Part shown: one piece after another, positions 27,582 to 35,966 of the stretch
Layout: the number at the start of each line of letters is the position of its first letter
Numbering within the stretch: the first letter of the stretch is position 1
Assembly (NCBI RefSeq): GCF_003665435.1
Contig: NZ_CP023407.1
Span: 1,054,001-1,118,000 of the forward strand
DNA length: 64,000 nucleotides
Direction: 5' to 3'
From: Streptomyces fungicidicus
GTDB lineage: Bacteria > Actinomycetota > Actinomycetes > Streptomycetales > Streptomycetaceae
The notes under the pieces: generated by a model
What the model saw: the letters and a program-made list of their open reading frames with translations, nothing else
What the model was told of the DNA's origin: nothing
Database searches by the model: none
Made by a program: the position numbers and the translations under genes

Positions 27582-28532
27582 ATGGATCACAGCGGGCACG
27601 GCATGACCATGGATCTGCCGCCGTTCACGCTGGGGCGGGGGCTCGGCTGGTCGGCGGATCCCTTCTTCCTCGTCGCCTGCCTGCTCGGACTGGCCCTGTA
27701 CGGCTGGGGCGTGGTCCGTCTGGTACGGCGCGGGGACAAGTGGCCGGTGGGGCGGACCGTCGCGTACGTCGCCGGGGTGCTGAGCATCGGCCTCATGATG
27801 TGCACCAGGCTGAACGACTACGGCATGGTCATGTTCAGCGTGCACATGGTGCAGCACATGATGATCAGTATGGTGTCGCCCATCCTGATCCTGCTCGGCG
27901 CCCCGATCACCCTCGCCCTGCGCGCGCTGCCGCCCGCCGGGCGGGGCCGCAAGGGGCCGCGCGAGCTGCTGCTGATGCTGCTGCACAGCCGCTACATGCG
28001 GGTCGTCACCCACCCGGTGTTCACCATCCCCATGTTCATCGCGAGCCTGTACGGCCTCTACTTCACCCCGCTGTTCGACTTCCTGATGGGCTCCAGCACC
28101 GGGCACGTCGCGATGATGGTGCACTTCCTCGCCGTCGGCCTGGTCTTCTTCTGGCCGATCATGGGCGTGGACCCGGGCCCGCACCGGCCGGGGTATCTGA
28201 TGCGGATGCTGGAACTGTTCGCCGGCATGCCGTTCCACGCGTTCTTCGGCATCGCGCTGATGATGGCGTCGACCCCGATGGTCACGTCGTTCGAGAATCC
28301 GCCCGCCTCGCTCGGCATCGAGGCGCTGTCCGACCAGAACGCGGCCGGCGGCATCGCCTGGGCGTTCAGCGAGGTTCCCTCCGTACTGGTGCTGCTCGCC
28401 CTGCTGTTCCAGTGGTACGCCTCGGACCAGCGGCAGGCCAAGCGCAAGGACCGCGCCGCCGACCGGGACGGCGACAAGGAACTCGAGGCGTACAACGCCT
28501 ATCTCGCCTCACTGCACGCACGCGGAAACTGA
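27582..28532 (+). CDS. cytochrome c oxidase assembly protein CtaG-type
   Basis: 316 residues from the ATG at 27582, which has GGAG a few bases upstream; an in-frame ATG at 27537 would add an unconserved arm. After a His/Met-rich N-terminus (MDHSGHGMTMD, possible copper ligands) come about seven membrane helices, with SVHMVQHMMISMVSPI and MMVHFLAVGLVFFWPI typical of the caa3 CtaG family (PF09678). It probably helps insert copper into cytochrome oxidase. The soluble tail is charged (RQAKRKDRAADRDGDKE). Confidence 0.88.
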   Translation: MDHSGHGMTMDLPPFTLGRGLGWSADPFFLVACLLGLALYGWGVVRLVRRGDKWPVGRTVAYVAGVLSIGLMMCTRLNDYGMVMFSVHMVQHMMISMVSPILILLGAPITLALRALPPAGRGRKGPRELLLMLLHSRYMRVVTHPVFTIPMFIASLYGLYFTPLFDFLMGSSTGHVAMMVHFLAVGLVFFWPIMGVDPGPHRPGYLMRMLELFAGMPFHAFFGIALMMASTPMVTSFENPPASLGIEALSDQNAAGGIAWAFSEVPSVLVLLALLFQWYASDQRQAKRKDRAADRDGDKELEAYNAYLASLHARGN

Positions 28533-28828
28533 ATCCGCCTTCTTCCACCGCCGCCGCGCACCGGGCGGCCGGGGCGGTCGCCCGCACGTGGGTGCTCGGT
28601 TTCACCCGGCTGGGTGAGGACGTCACGCTCGCCGAGGCGCGCACCCGGTCGGACGCGGCGTGTGCGCGCGAGGTACCGCCGCGTGACTACGGATTCGACC
28701 CGTCGGTCGGCGAAGCGGGTCGTGGACCGGCGCGGGACCCTGGAAATCGGGCATTCATGTCGTCGTGCGCACCGTAAGGAGGCAGAACGGGGGCACCATG
28801 GAGGGAGCCGAATGAGGAGGGTGTTGCG
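28533..28828 (+). other. gap without recognised gene
   Basis: About 300 bases after the CtaG-type gene. One reading frame stays open here but only as the tail of an out-of-frame shadow of the upstream gene, and nothing in it is recognisable. The last 20 bases belong to the leader of the small gene at 28829 (GAGGAGG at 28814-28820). Confidence 0.4.
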
Positions 28829-29005
28829 ATGCCCGGTACCACGAACGGATCCACGTCGACGAAGACCATGGGAGTGCTCACCGTCGGCGCGCTGATCGCC
28901 GTGACGGCCTACACGGTGGCGCTCGGCAGCAACGGCTGGCTGTGGTTCGGCTGGGTCGTCCTGGGACTGATCACCTTGGGAATGATCGCCACCCGGAGCG
29001 CCTGA
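28829..29005 (+). CDS. small two-helix membrane protein (58 aa)
   Basis: ATG at 28829 preceded by a perfect GAGGAGG with eight bases spacing. The 58-residue product has a polar Thr/Ser N-terminus (MPGTTNGSTSTKTMG), one hydrophobic helix (VLTVGALIAVTAYTVALG), a GSNGWLWFGW turn and a second helix (VVLGLITLGMIATRSA). No family is recognised. It converges on the histidine kinase gene. Confidence 0.7.
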   Translation: MPGTTNGSTSTKTMGVLTVGALIAVTAYTVALGSNGWLWFGWVVLGLITLGMIATRSA

Positions 29006-29017
29006 CGGCCGCCGGTC

Positions 29018-30223
29018 TCATCTCGGGGTGAGCCGTCCCGCCAGGTGCACGCCCGGCTGGTACTTCGGCAGCCGGACGGTGATCTTCATGCCGGCGCCCA
29101 CGGCGGTCTCGATGACGAGACCGTGGTCGTCGCCGTACACCTGGCGGAGCCGGTCGTCGACGTTGGACAGTCCGATGCCGCCGGTGGAGCCGGCCTCGCG
29201 GGCCAGGATGCGGCGGAGCAGGCCCGGGTCCATTCCGGCGCCGTCGTCCTCGATGACGACGAGGGCCTCGGCGCCGGCGTCCTGCGCGGTGATCTGGATG
29301 TGGCACTTGTCGGCCTTGCCCTCCAGCCCGTGCTTGACGGCGTTCTCCACCAGTGGCTGGAGGCAGAGGAACGGCAGCGCGACCGGGAGCACCTCGGGGG
29401 CGATCTGCAGGGTGACGGAGAGGCGGTCGCCGAAGCGTGCCCGGACCAGCGCCAGATAGTGGTCGATGGCGTGGAGTTCGTCGGCGAGCGTGGTGAAGTC
29501 GCCGTGCCTGCGGAACGAGTAGCGGGTGAAGTCGGCGAACTCCAGAAGCAGTTCACGGGCCCGTTCCGGGTCGGTGCGCACGAACGAGGCGATCACGGCG
29601 AGCGAGTTGAAGATGAAGTGCGGGGAGATCTGCGCCCGCAGCGCCCTGATCTCGGCCTCGATGAGACGGGTGCGGGACTGGTCGAGGTCGGCGAGTTCGA
29701 GCTGGACGGAGACCCAGCGGGCGACCTCCCCGGCGGCCCTGACCAGGACGGCGGACTCGCGCGGCGCGCAGGCGACGAGCGCGCCGAGCACCCGGTCGTC
29801 GACGGTGAGCGGGGTGACGACCGCCCAGCGGACCGAGCAGTCGGGGGTGTCGCAGGTGAGCGGGAAGGCCTCGCCGCGGCCGGTGTCGAGGGGGCCGGTG
29901 AGGCGTTCCATGATCTCGGTGCGGTGATGGGCGCCGGCGCCGTCCCAGACGAGGACCTGTTCGCGGTCGGTGAGGCACAGGGCGTCCGTGCCCAGCAGGG
30001 AGCGCAGTTTGCGGGCGGACTTGCCCGCGGTCTCCTCGGTGAGGCCGGCCCGGAGCGGGGGCGTCGCCAGGGAGGCGGTGTGCAGGGTCTCGAAGGTGGC
30101 GTGCTCGACGGGGGTGCCGAGCCCGGCGAGGCCGGCGGGCCGTGCGGTGCGCCGGCCGATCCAGAACCCCGCGGCCAGCAGGGGCAGGACGGCGACCAGC
30201 AGACCGGCGAGGAAACCGCTCAC
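29018..30223 (-). CDS. LytS/YehU-type sensor histidine kinase
   Basis: 401 residues from a GTG that overlaps the symporter stop by four bases. One N-terminal membrane helix (LLVAVLPLLAAGFWIG), a GAF-like sensing region (about residues 45-190), then the His_kinase domain with phospho-acceptor LRAQISPHFIFNSLAVIASF. The ATPase has PLVENAVKHGLEGK (N box), EDDGAGMDPGLL and GGIGLSNVDDRL. Last gene of the operon with its LytTR partner at the other end. It likely senses the compound moved by the symporter. Confidence 0.92.
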   Translation of the reverse strand: MSGFLAGLLVAVLPLLAAGFWIGRRTARPAGLAGLGTPVEHATFETLHTASLATPPLRAGLTEETAGKSARKLRSLLGTDALCLTDREQVLVWDGAGAHHRTEIMERLTGPLDTGRGEAFPLTCDTPDCSVRWAVVTPLTVDDRVLGALVACAPRESAVLVRAAGEVARWVSVQLELADLDQSRTRLIEAEIRALRAQISPHFIFNSLAVIASFVRTDPERARELLLEFADFTRYSFRRHGDFTTLADELHAIDHYLALVRARFGDRLSVTLQIAPEVLPVALPFLCLQPLVENAVKHGLEGKADKCHIQITAQDAGAEALVVIEDDGAGMDPGLLRRILAREAGSTGGIGLSNVDDRLRQVYGDDHGLVIETAVGAGMKITVRLPKYQPGVHLAGRLTPR

Positions 30224-31932
30224 GCGGACACCTCCGTGCGCAGTTCCTCCGGCAGATGGAAGCGGGCCAGCACCGACGCGGTGCCGGGCGGCACCCGGCC
30301 GGGGGTGGCCAGCGAGACGAGGACCATGGTGAGGAAGCCCAGCGGCACCGACCACAGAGCGGGCCAGGCCAGCAGGGCGTGCAGGGGGCCGCTGACCGGG
30401 TAGCCGGCCATGGTCGCGGCGACGGCGGCGAACGCGGAGCCGCCGCCCACCAGCATCCCGGCCGCCGCGCCGGGCGGGGTCAGCCGGCGCCACCAGATGC
30501 CGAGGACCAGCAGCGGGCAGAACGACGAGGCGGAGACGGCGAAGGCGAGCCCGACGGCGTCGGCCACCGGCAGTCCGCCGACCAGGAGGCTCGCCCCGAG
30601 GGGCACGGCCATCGCGAGGACGGTGCCGAGCCGGAAGTGCCGTACGCCGCGCGAGGGGAGCACGTCCTGGGTGAGCACCCCGGCCACGGCCATGGTGAGT
30701 CCGGAGGCCGTCGACAGGAACGCGGCGAAGGCGCCCCCGGCGACCAGCGCGCCGAGCAGGTCGCCGCCGGTTCCGCCGATCATCCGGCCTGGCAGCAGCA
30801 GGACGGCGGCGTCCGCGTCGCCGGTGAGGGTGAGCTCGGGCGCGTAGAGACGGCCGAGGGCGCCGTACACCGGCGGGAGGAGGTAGAAGGCGCCGATCAG
30901 GCCGAGGACCGCGACGGTGGTGCGGCGGGCGGCGACGCCGTGCGGGCTGGTGTAGAAGCGGACCACCACGTGGGGCAGGCCCATGGTGCCGAAGAAGGTG
31001 GCGAGGATCAGCCCGTACGTGGCGTACAGCGGGCGTTCCTCGCGGGACTCGGCCCGGGAGGGCGACAGGGCGTCGTCGGCTCCGCGTCCGGCGGCGGGCA
31101 CCTCGGCGCCCGCCGCGAAGGTGAGCCGGGTGCCGCCGTCGACGCGGTGGGCGCCGGCGGGCAGGCGGGTCTCGGTGCCGTCGAGGGCGCGGCCGTCGAC
31201 GGTGCCGTCCACCGTGACGGTGAGCGGTGCGGTGAGCCGCAGGTCGAGGGTGTCGTCGATGCGGACCACCCGCTGTTCGCGGAAGGCGGCCGGCTCGTCG
31301 AAGGCGTGGCTGGGGGCGCCGTCGCTCTGCCAGGCGACGACCAGGAAGAGGGCGGGGACGAGCAGGGCGGTGAGCTTCAGCCAGTACTGGAAGGCCTGGA
31401 CGAAGGTGATGCTGCGCATGCCGCCCGCGCCGACGATGACGGTCACCACCACGGCGACGATCACCCCGCCGAGCCAGTCCGGCGCTCCGGTGAGGACGGT
31501 CAGGGTGAGCCCGGCGCCCTGGAGCTGGGGCAGCAGGTACAGCCAGCCGACGCCGACGACGAAGGCGCCGGCGAGCCGCCGCACCGTCTGCGAGGCGAGC
31601 CGGGCCTCGGCGAAGTCGGGCAGGGTGTAGGCGCCGGAGCGGCGCAGCGGGGCGGCGACGAACAGCAGCAGCACCAGATAGCCGGCGGTGTAGCCGACCG
31701 GGTACCAGAGCATGTCCGGGCCCTGGACGAGGACCAGCCCCGCGATGCCGAGGAAGGAGGCGGCGGAGAGGTACTCCCCGCTGATGGCGGCCGCGTTGAG
31801 GCGGGGGCCGACGGTGCGGGAGGCGACGTAGAAGTCGGAGGTGGTGCGGGATATGCGCAGGCCGAAGGCGCCGACGAGGACGGTCGCGAGGGCGACCAGG
31901 GCGACGGCCGGGACGGCGTAGGTGGAGTTCAC
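30220..31932 (-). CDS. cation/organic acid symporter (sodium:solute symporter family, ActP/MctC-like)
   Basis: 570 residues, about 13 membrane helices. Family motifs: DFYVASRTVGPRLNAAAISGEYLSAASF (in two parts), the GMRSITFVQAFQYWLK segment, and AAFLSTASGLTMAVAGVLTQD. A soluble, beta-rich insert of about 100 residues lies between helices in the middle (about 205-305, VTVDGTVDGRALDG); I recall such an insert in actinobacterial acetate/pyruvate carriers. It is paired with a DUF485-type small membrane protein just upstream, as in acetate permease operons. Confidence 0.88.
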   Translation of the reverse strand: MNSTYAVPAVALVALATVLVGAFGLRISRTTSDFYVASRTVGPRLNAAAISGEYLSAASFLGIAGLVLVQGPDMLWYPVGYTAGYLVLLLFVAAPLRRSGAYTLPDFAEARLASQTVRRLAGAFVVGVGWLYLLPQLQGAGLTLTVLTGAPDWLGGVIVAVVVTVIVGAGGMRSITFVQAFQYWLKLTALLVPALFLVVAWQSDGAPSHAFDEPAAFREQRVVRIDDTLDLRLTAPLTVTVDGTVDGRALDGTETRLPAGAHRVDGGTRLTFAAGAEVPAAGRGADDALSPSRAESREERPLYATYGLILATFFGTMGLPHVVVRFYTSPHGVAARRTTVAVLGLIGAFYLLPPVYGALGRLYAPELTLTGDADAAVLLLPGRMIGGTGGDLLGALVAGGAFAAFLSTASGLTMAVAGVLTQDVLPSRGVRHFRLGTVLAMAVPLGASLLVGGLPVADAVGLAFAVSASSFCPLLVLGIWWRRLTPPGAAAGMLVGGGSAFAAVAATMAGYPVSGPLHALLAWPALWSVPLGFLTMVLVSLATPGRVPPGTASVLARFHLPEELRTEVSA

Positions 31933-31951
31933 GGTGCGGTGGGTTCCGGTC

Positions 31952-32311
31952 TCAGCGGTCCTCGACGAGCCGCACGAAGTCGCGTTCGTTGCGTTCGGCT
32001 CGGCGGACGTACCAGCGGGCGAGCAGGACGAGCGGCGGGTACAGGCCGAAGCCGAGCACCGCCCACTCCAGGCGGCGGGCGTCGGGGGCGGCGGCGAAGA
32101 CCAGCGGGATCGGGCCGATGAGCAGGACGAGGACGGCGAACACGGCGAGTCCGGTGCGCAGCTGGATGCGCATCAGGGAGCGGACGTAGGTGTGGCCGAG
32201 GGTGGTCTGCTCGTCGATCTCCGTGCGCGGCCGGTAGTAGCCGGAGGAGCGGCGGGCGCGGCGGGGCGGGCCGGTGACGACCACGCGGCGTTCGGTCGGG
32301 TCCTGGGGCAC
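31952..32311 (-). CDS. DUF485-like small membrane protein
   Basis: 119 residues: a basic cytoplasmic N-terminus (RRARRSSGYYRPRTEID), two membrane helices (LAVFAVLVLLIGPIPLVFA; WAVLGFGLYPPLVLLARW) and a short charged tail. Small DUF485-type proteins accompany solute:cation symporters and probably help their assembly or gating. It starts 14 bases after the response regulator stop and ends 19 bases before the symporter. Confidence 0.75.
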   Translation of the reverse strand: MPQDPTERRVVVTGPPRRARRSSGYYRPRTEIDEQTTLGHTYVRSLMRIQLRTGLAVFAVLVLLIGPIPLVFAAAPDARRLEWAVLGFGLYPPLVLLARWYVRRAERNERDFVRLVEDR

Positions 32312-32325
32312 GGGTCCTCCCCCGC

Positions 32326-33099
32326 CTAGCTCGTGGTCCGGCGCATCAGCAGGTCCCGCAGTTCACGGGCGTGCCGCCGGCTGACCTGGAGTTCCTCGGA
32401 GCCGATCAGGACGCTCACGGTGCCCGTGTCGAGCCGGAGCTCGCCGATGTGGCGCAGGGCGACCAGATGGCGGCGGTGGATGCGGACGAAGCCGCGGGAG
32501 CGCCAGCGTTCCTCCAGGGTGGACAGCGGGATCCGCACGAGGTGGCTGGCCCGGCCGGTGTGCAGGCGGGCGTAGTCGCCCTGGGCCTCGACGTGGGTGA
32601 TGTCGTCGACGGCGACGAAGCGGGTCACCCCGCCGAGTTCGACGGGTATGTGGTCGGGGTCGGGTTCGTGCACGGGGATGCGCGGGGCGGCGGTCCCGTG
32701 CCGGCCCGCGGCGCGCAGTTCCACGGCGCGGCGGACCGCCTCGGCCAGCCGTTCCCTGCGGACCGGTTTGAGCACGTAGTCGACGGCCTTCAGGTCGAAG
32801 GCCTGGACGGCGAAGTCCTCGTGGGCGGTGACGAACACGACCAGCGGCGGCCGGGCGAACCCGGTGAGCAGCCGGGCGAGGTCGAGGCCGTCGAGGCCGG
32901 GCATCTGGATGTCGAGGAAGACCACGTCGATGGCGTCGGGCCCGTCGGGCCCCGACTCCAGGGCGCGGTTGATGCGGCGCAGCGCCTCGGTGGCGTCGCC
33001 CGCGCCCTCGGCGCTGCCGATGCGGGGGTCGGCGTGCAGCAGGTAGAGCAGTTCCTCCAGCGAGGGGCGTTCGTCGTCGACGGCGAGGGCGCGCAGCAT
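32326..33099 (-). CDS. LytTR response regulator
   Basis: 257 residues. The receiver domain has D8/D9 and the phospho-acceptor D63 (VVFLDIQMPG), with the conserved Thr/Lys in FVTAHED and VLKPVRRE. The LytTR DNA-binding domain (about 150-250) carries YARLHTG, VRIHRRHLVAL and VSRRHAREL. First gene of the four-gene operon; it likely switches on the symporter in response to the kinase, as BtsR/YpdB do in enterobacteria. Confidence 0.93.
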   Translation of the reverse strand: MLRALAVDDERPSLEELLYLLHADPRIGSAEGAGDATEALRRINRALESGPDGPDAIDVVFLDIQMPGLDGLDLARLLTGFARPPLVVFVTAHEDFAVQAFDLKAVDYVLKPVRRERLAEAVRRAVELRAAGRHGTAAPRIPVHEPDPDHIPVELGGVTRFVAVDDITHVEAQGDYARLHTGRASHLVRIPLSTLEERWRSRGFVRIHRRHLVALRHIGELRLDTGTVSVLIGSEELQVSRRHARELRDLLMRRTTS

Positions 33100-33176
33100 G
33101 AAGGTGGAGTGTAGGGGTGATTTCCACGTCTGGACATGCCCCGGCCACGGGCGTTCCCGCTGGATACAGTGCCCGC

Positions 33177-33689
33177 ATGAACAGCAGGCCCGCTTCGTTC
33201 GACGAACTCGACCGGAAGATCGTCACCGCGCTGATGGCGAACGCCAGGACGTCGTTCGCCGAGATCGGCGCGGCCGTCGGGCTGTCGTCGACGGCGGTCA
33301 AGCGCCGGGTGGACCGGCTGCGGGAGACCGGGGTGATCACCGGGTTCACGGCGACGGTGCGCCCGTCGGCGCTGGGCTGGCGCACCGAGGCGTACGTCGA
33401 GGTGTACTGCGAGGGCGCGGCGCCGCCCCGGCGGCTGGCGGAGGTGGTGCGCAACCACCCGGAGATCGCCGCGGCCATGACGGTGACCGGGGGCGCGGAC
33501 GCGCTGCTGCACGTGCGGGCGCGGGACGTGGAGCACTTCGAGGAGGTGCTGGAGCGGATCCGCCAGGAGCCGTTCATCCGCAAGACGATCAGCGTGATGG
33601 TGCTGTCCCATCTGCTGCCCGACAGTCCTGAGGCGGGAGTGAGCCAGCCGGCCCCCGACGGCGCAGCAGACGTGCGTGGCGCGGTGTGA
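33177..33689 (+). CDS. Lrp/AsnC-family regulator
   Basis: 170 residues from the ATG at 33177. A TACAGT -10 box ends six bases before it, so a leaderless mRNA is likely; an in-frame upstream start at 33117 is rejected. The helix-turn-helix (FDELDRKIVTALMANARTS, TAVKRRVDRLRETG) and a RAM ligand domain (VYCEGAAPPRRLAEV, GADALLHVRARD) are complete. The C-terminal 20 residues are an Ala/Pro tail. It precedes ddaH and rocD and may control them, with arginine or ornithine as ligand. Confidence 0.9.
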   Translation: MNSRPASFDELDRKIVTALMANARTSFAEIGAAVGLSSTAVKRRVDRLRETGVITGFTATVRPSALGWRTEAYVEVYCEGAAPPRRLAEVVRNHPEIAAAMTVTGGADALLHVRARDVEHFEEVLERIRQEPFIRKTISVMVLSHLLPDSPEAGVSQPAPDGAADVRGAV

Positions 33690-33803
33690 ACACGCAGTGA
33701 TCCTGCGGGTACGCGCAGCTCTCGTTCCTTGTCGCCCGTCCCGGCCGGTTCCTACCGTGGAAGCACCCCTGTCGAGACCGCGTGGAAGCGGAGGAACCCC
33801 TCT

Positions 33804-34616
33804 GTGCCCGACTTCCGTGTGGCGTCCCGGCGGCGATTCCTGGTCTGCGAACCCAGACACTTCGCCGTCCGGTACGCGATCAATCCCTGGATGCATCCCG
33901 ACCGTCCCGTCGACGTCGCCCTCGCCCAACGCCAGTGGCGGAAGCTGATCGACACCTACCGCGAGCACGGTCATACCGTGGAGACCGTGAAGCCCGAGCC
34001 CGCTCTGCCCGACATGGTGTTCGCCGCGAACGCGGCGGTCGTCGTGGCGGGCCGCGTCTTCGGCTCGCTGTTCCGGGCGCCGGAGCGGCGCCCGGAGTCC
34101 GTGCCCTACGAGGCCTGGTTCAAGGCCGAGGGGTACGAGGTCCATCATTCCGAGTCGGTGTGCGAGGGCGAGGGCGACCTGGTGCCCGCCGGGCGCTGGA
34201 TCCTCGCCGGCACCGGGTTCCGCACCACCCCGCGGGCGCACCGTGAGGCGCAGGAGTTCTTCGGGGTGCCGGTGATCGGCCTGACGCTGGTGGATCCGTA
34301 CTTCTACCACCTGGACACGGCGCTGTTCACGCTGGACGAGGAGAACGTCGCGTACTACCCGGAGGCGTTCTCGCCGGGCAGTCGTGAGGTGCTGGCCCGG
34401 CTGTACCCGGACGCGGTGCTCGCGACCCGTGAGGACGCGATGGCGTTCGGGCTGAACTCCGTCTCCGACGGCCGCCACGTCTTCGTCTCCCCGGGGGCCA
34501 CGGCCCTCGCCGCCCGGCTCGCCGACCGCGGTTACGTTCCCGTTCCCGTCGACCTGTCCGAGTTCCACAAGGCAGGCGGGAGCATCAAGTGCTGCACTCA
34601 GGAGATCCGCTCATGA
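33804..34616 (+). CDS. ddaH: dimethylargininase (DDAH family)
   Basis: It hydrolyses methylated arginines to citrulline plus methylamines; related amidinotransferase-fold enzymes use other guanidines. 270 residues from the GTG at 33804, nine bases after GGAGG (33790-33794). Family signs: PDMVFAANAAVV, EGEGDLVPAG, NSVSDGRHV, and the active-site Cys in GGSIKCCTQEIR at the end. Its stop overlaps the rocD start (ATGA), so both proteins are made together for guanidino-amino-acid breakdown. Confidence 0.85.
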   Translation: MPDFRVASRRRFLVCEPRHFAVRYAINPWMHPDRPVDVALAQRQWRKLIDTYREHGHTVETVKPEPALPDMVFAANAAVVVAGRVFGSLFRAPERRPESVPYEAWFKAEGYEVHHSESVCEGEGDLVPAGRWILAGTGFRTTPRAHREAQEFFGVPVIGLTLVDPYFYHLDTALFTLDEENVAYYPEAFSPGSREVLARLYPDAVLATREDAMAFGLNSVSDGRHVFVSPGATALAARLADRGYVPVPVDLSEFHKAGGSIKCCTQEIRS

Positions 34617-35839
34617 CCTCTGCCGTACCCGCGCGTTCGTCCGCCGAGCTGATCGGCGCGGAGGAGCCCGTCCTCGCGCACAACTACCATCCGCTGCCCG
34701 TGGTCGTCGCCCGCGCGGAGGGCGCGTGGGTGGAGGACGTGGAGGGCCGCCGGTACCTCGACATGCTGGCCGGCTACTCGGCTCTGAACTTCGGCCACCG
34801 GCATCCGGCGCTGGTCGAGGCGGCGCACCGCCAGCTGGACCGGCTCACGCTGACCTCGCGCGCGTTCCACAACGACCGGCTCGCCGAGTTCGCGGAGCGG
34901 CTGGCCGCGCTGACCGGTCTCGACATGGTGCTGCCCATGAACACCGGCGCGGAGGCGGTGGAGAGCGGGATCAAGGTGGCCCGCAAGTGGGCCTACGACG
35001 TGAAGGGCGTCCCGGACGGCCGGGCGACGATCGTGGTGGCGGCGGACAACTTCCACGGCCGTACGACCACGATCGTGAGCTTCTCGACGGACGAGGTCGC
35101 GCGGAGCGGGTTCGGGCCGTTCACCCCGGGGTTCCGGGTGGTGCCGTACAACGACCTGGCGGCGCTGGAGGCGGCGGTCGACGAGACGACGGCCGCGGTG
35201 CTGATCGAGCCGGTGCAGGGCGAGGCGGGCGTGGTCGTGCCGGACGACGGCTATCTCGCCGGGGTGCGGGAGCTGACCCTCCGCAAGGGGTGCCTGTTCA
35301 TCGCGGACGAGATCCAGTCGGGCCTGGGCCGCACCGGGCGCACGCTCGCCGTGGAGCACGAGTCGGTGGTCCCGGACGTGGTGCTGCTCGGCAAGGCGCT
35401 GGGCGGCGGCATCGTCCCGGTGTCGGCCGTGGTGGCCCGGCGGGAGGTCCTCGAGGTGCTCCATCCGGGTGAGCACGGGTCGACCTTCGGCGGCAATCCG
35501 CTGGCCGCGGCGGTGGGTACGGCCGTGGTGGAGCTGCTGGAGACGGGCGAGTTCCAGCGCCGGGCGGAGGAACTGGGCGGGATCCTGCGCGAGGGTCTGG
35601 AGTCGCTCGTCGGCAAGGGCGTGGCCGGCTTCCGCTCCCGCGGCCTGTGGGCGGGCGTGGACGTCGACCCCGCGCTGGGCACCGGCCGCGAGATCAGCGA
35701 GCGGCTGATGCGGGAGGGCGTCCTGGTCAAGGACACCCACGGCTCCACCATCCGGCTGGCTCCGCCCCTGACCGTCACGGCGGAGGAGCTACAGGGAGCC
35801 CTGCGGACCCTGGAGAAGGTCCTGTCCCGGCAGATCTGA
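34613..35839 (+). CDS. rocD: ornithine aminotransferase
   Basis: PLP enzyme converting ornithine and 2-oxoglutarate to glutamate semialdehyde and glutamate. 408 residues. NTGAEAVESGIKVARKWAY binds the cofactor phosphate, EPVQGEAGVVVP and ADEIQSGLGRTG contain the PLP Asp, and the Schiff-base lysine is in [28 protein letters not shown] completes the site. Start ATG overlaps the ddaH stop. A 42-base perfect palindrome ends the operon. Confidence 0.95.
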   Translation: MTSAVPARSSAELIGAEEPVLAHNYHPLPVVVARAEGAWVEDVEGRRYLDMLAGYSALNFGHRHPALVEAAHRQLDRLTLTSRAFHNDRLAEFAERLAALTGLDMVLPMNTGAEAVESGIKVARKWAYDVKGVPDGRATIVVAADNFHGRTTTIVSFSTDEVARSGFGPFTPGFRVVPYNDLAALEAAVDETTAAVLIEPVQGEAGVVVPDDGYLAGVRELTLRKGCLFIADEIQSGLGRTGRTLAVEHESVVPDVVLLGKALGGGIVPVSAVVARREVLEVLHPGEHGSTFGGNPLAAAVGTAVVELLETGEFQRRAEELGGILREGLESLVGKGVAGFRSRGLWAGVDVDPALGTGREISERLMREGVLVKDTHGSTIRLAPPLTVTAEELQGALRTLEKVLSRQI

Positions 35840-35844
35840 GCCCC

Positions 35845-35886
35845 GCCGTGCGTCCCCCCGCCGGATCCGGCGGGGGGACGCACGGC
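35845..35886 (+). terminator. 42-base perfect palindrome terminator after rocD
   Basis: The left arm GCCGTGCGTCCCCCCGCCGG is continued by A and pairs exactly with the right arm, 21 bp without a mismatch and with ATCC-centred symmetry; followed by CCGAAAAG. It ends the ddaH-rocD transcript. Confidence 0.85.
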
Positions 35887-35966
35887 CCGAAAAGCCCTTA
35901 TCCGCTCCAAGGGTGAAGATGGGGGCAAGAGGGGGTAGACCACTCTCAGCGACAGAGAGGTCGGCC

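Noticed and set aside
28533..28780. Tail of a plus-strand frame after the CtaG-type gene as possible small gene
   Set aside because: It has no start or ribosome site of its own and continues a shadow frame.
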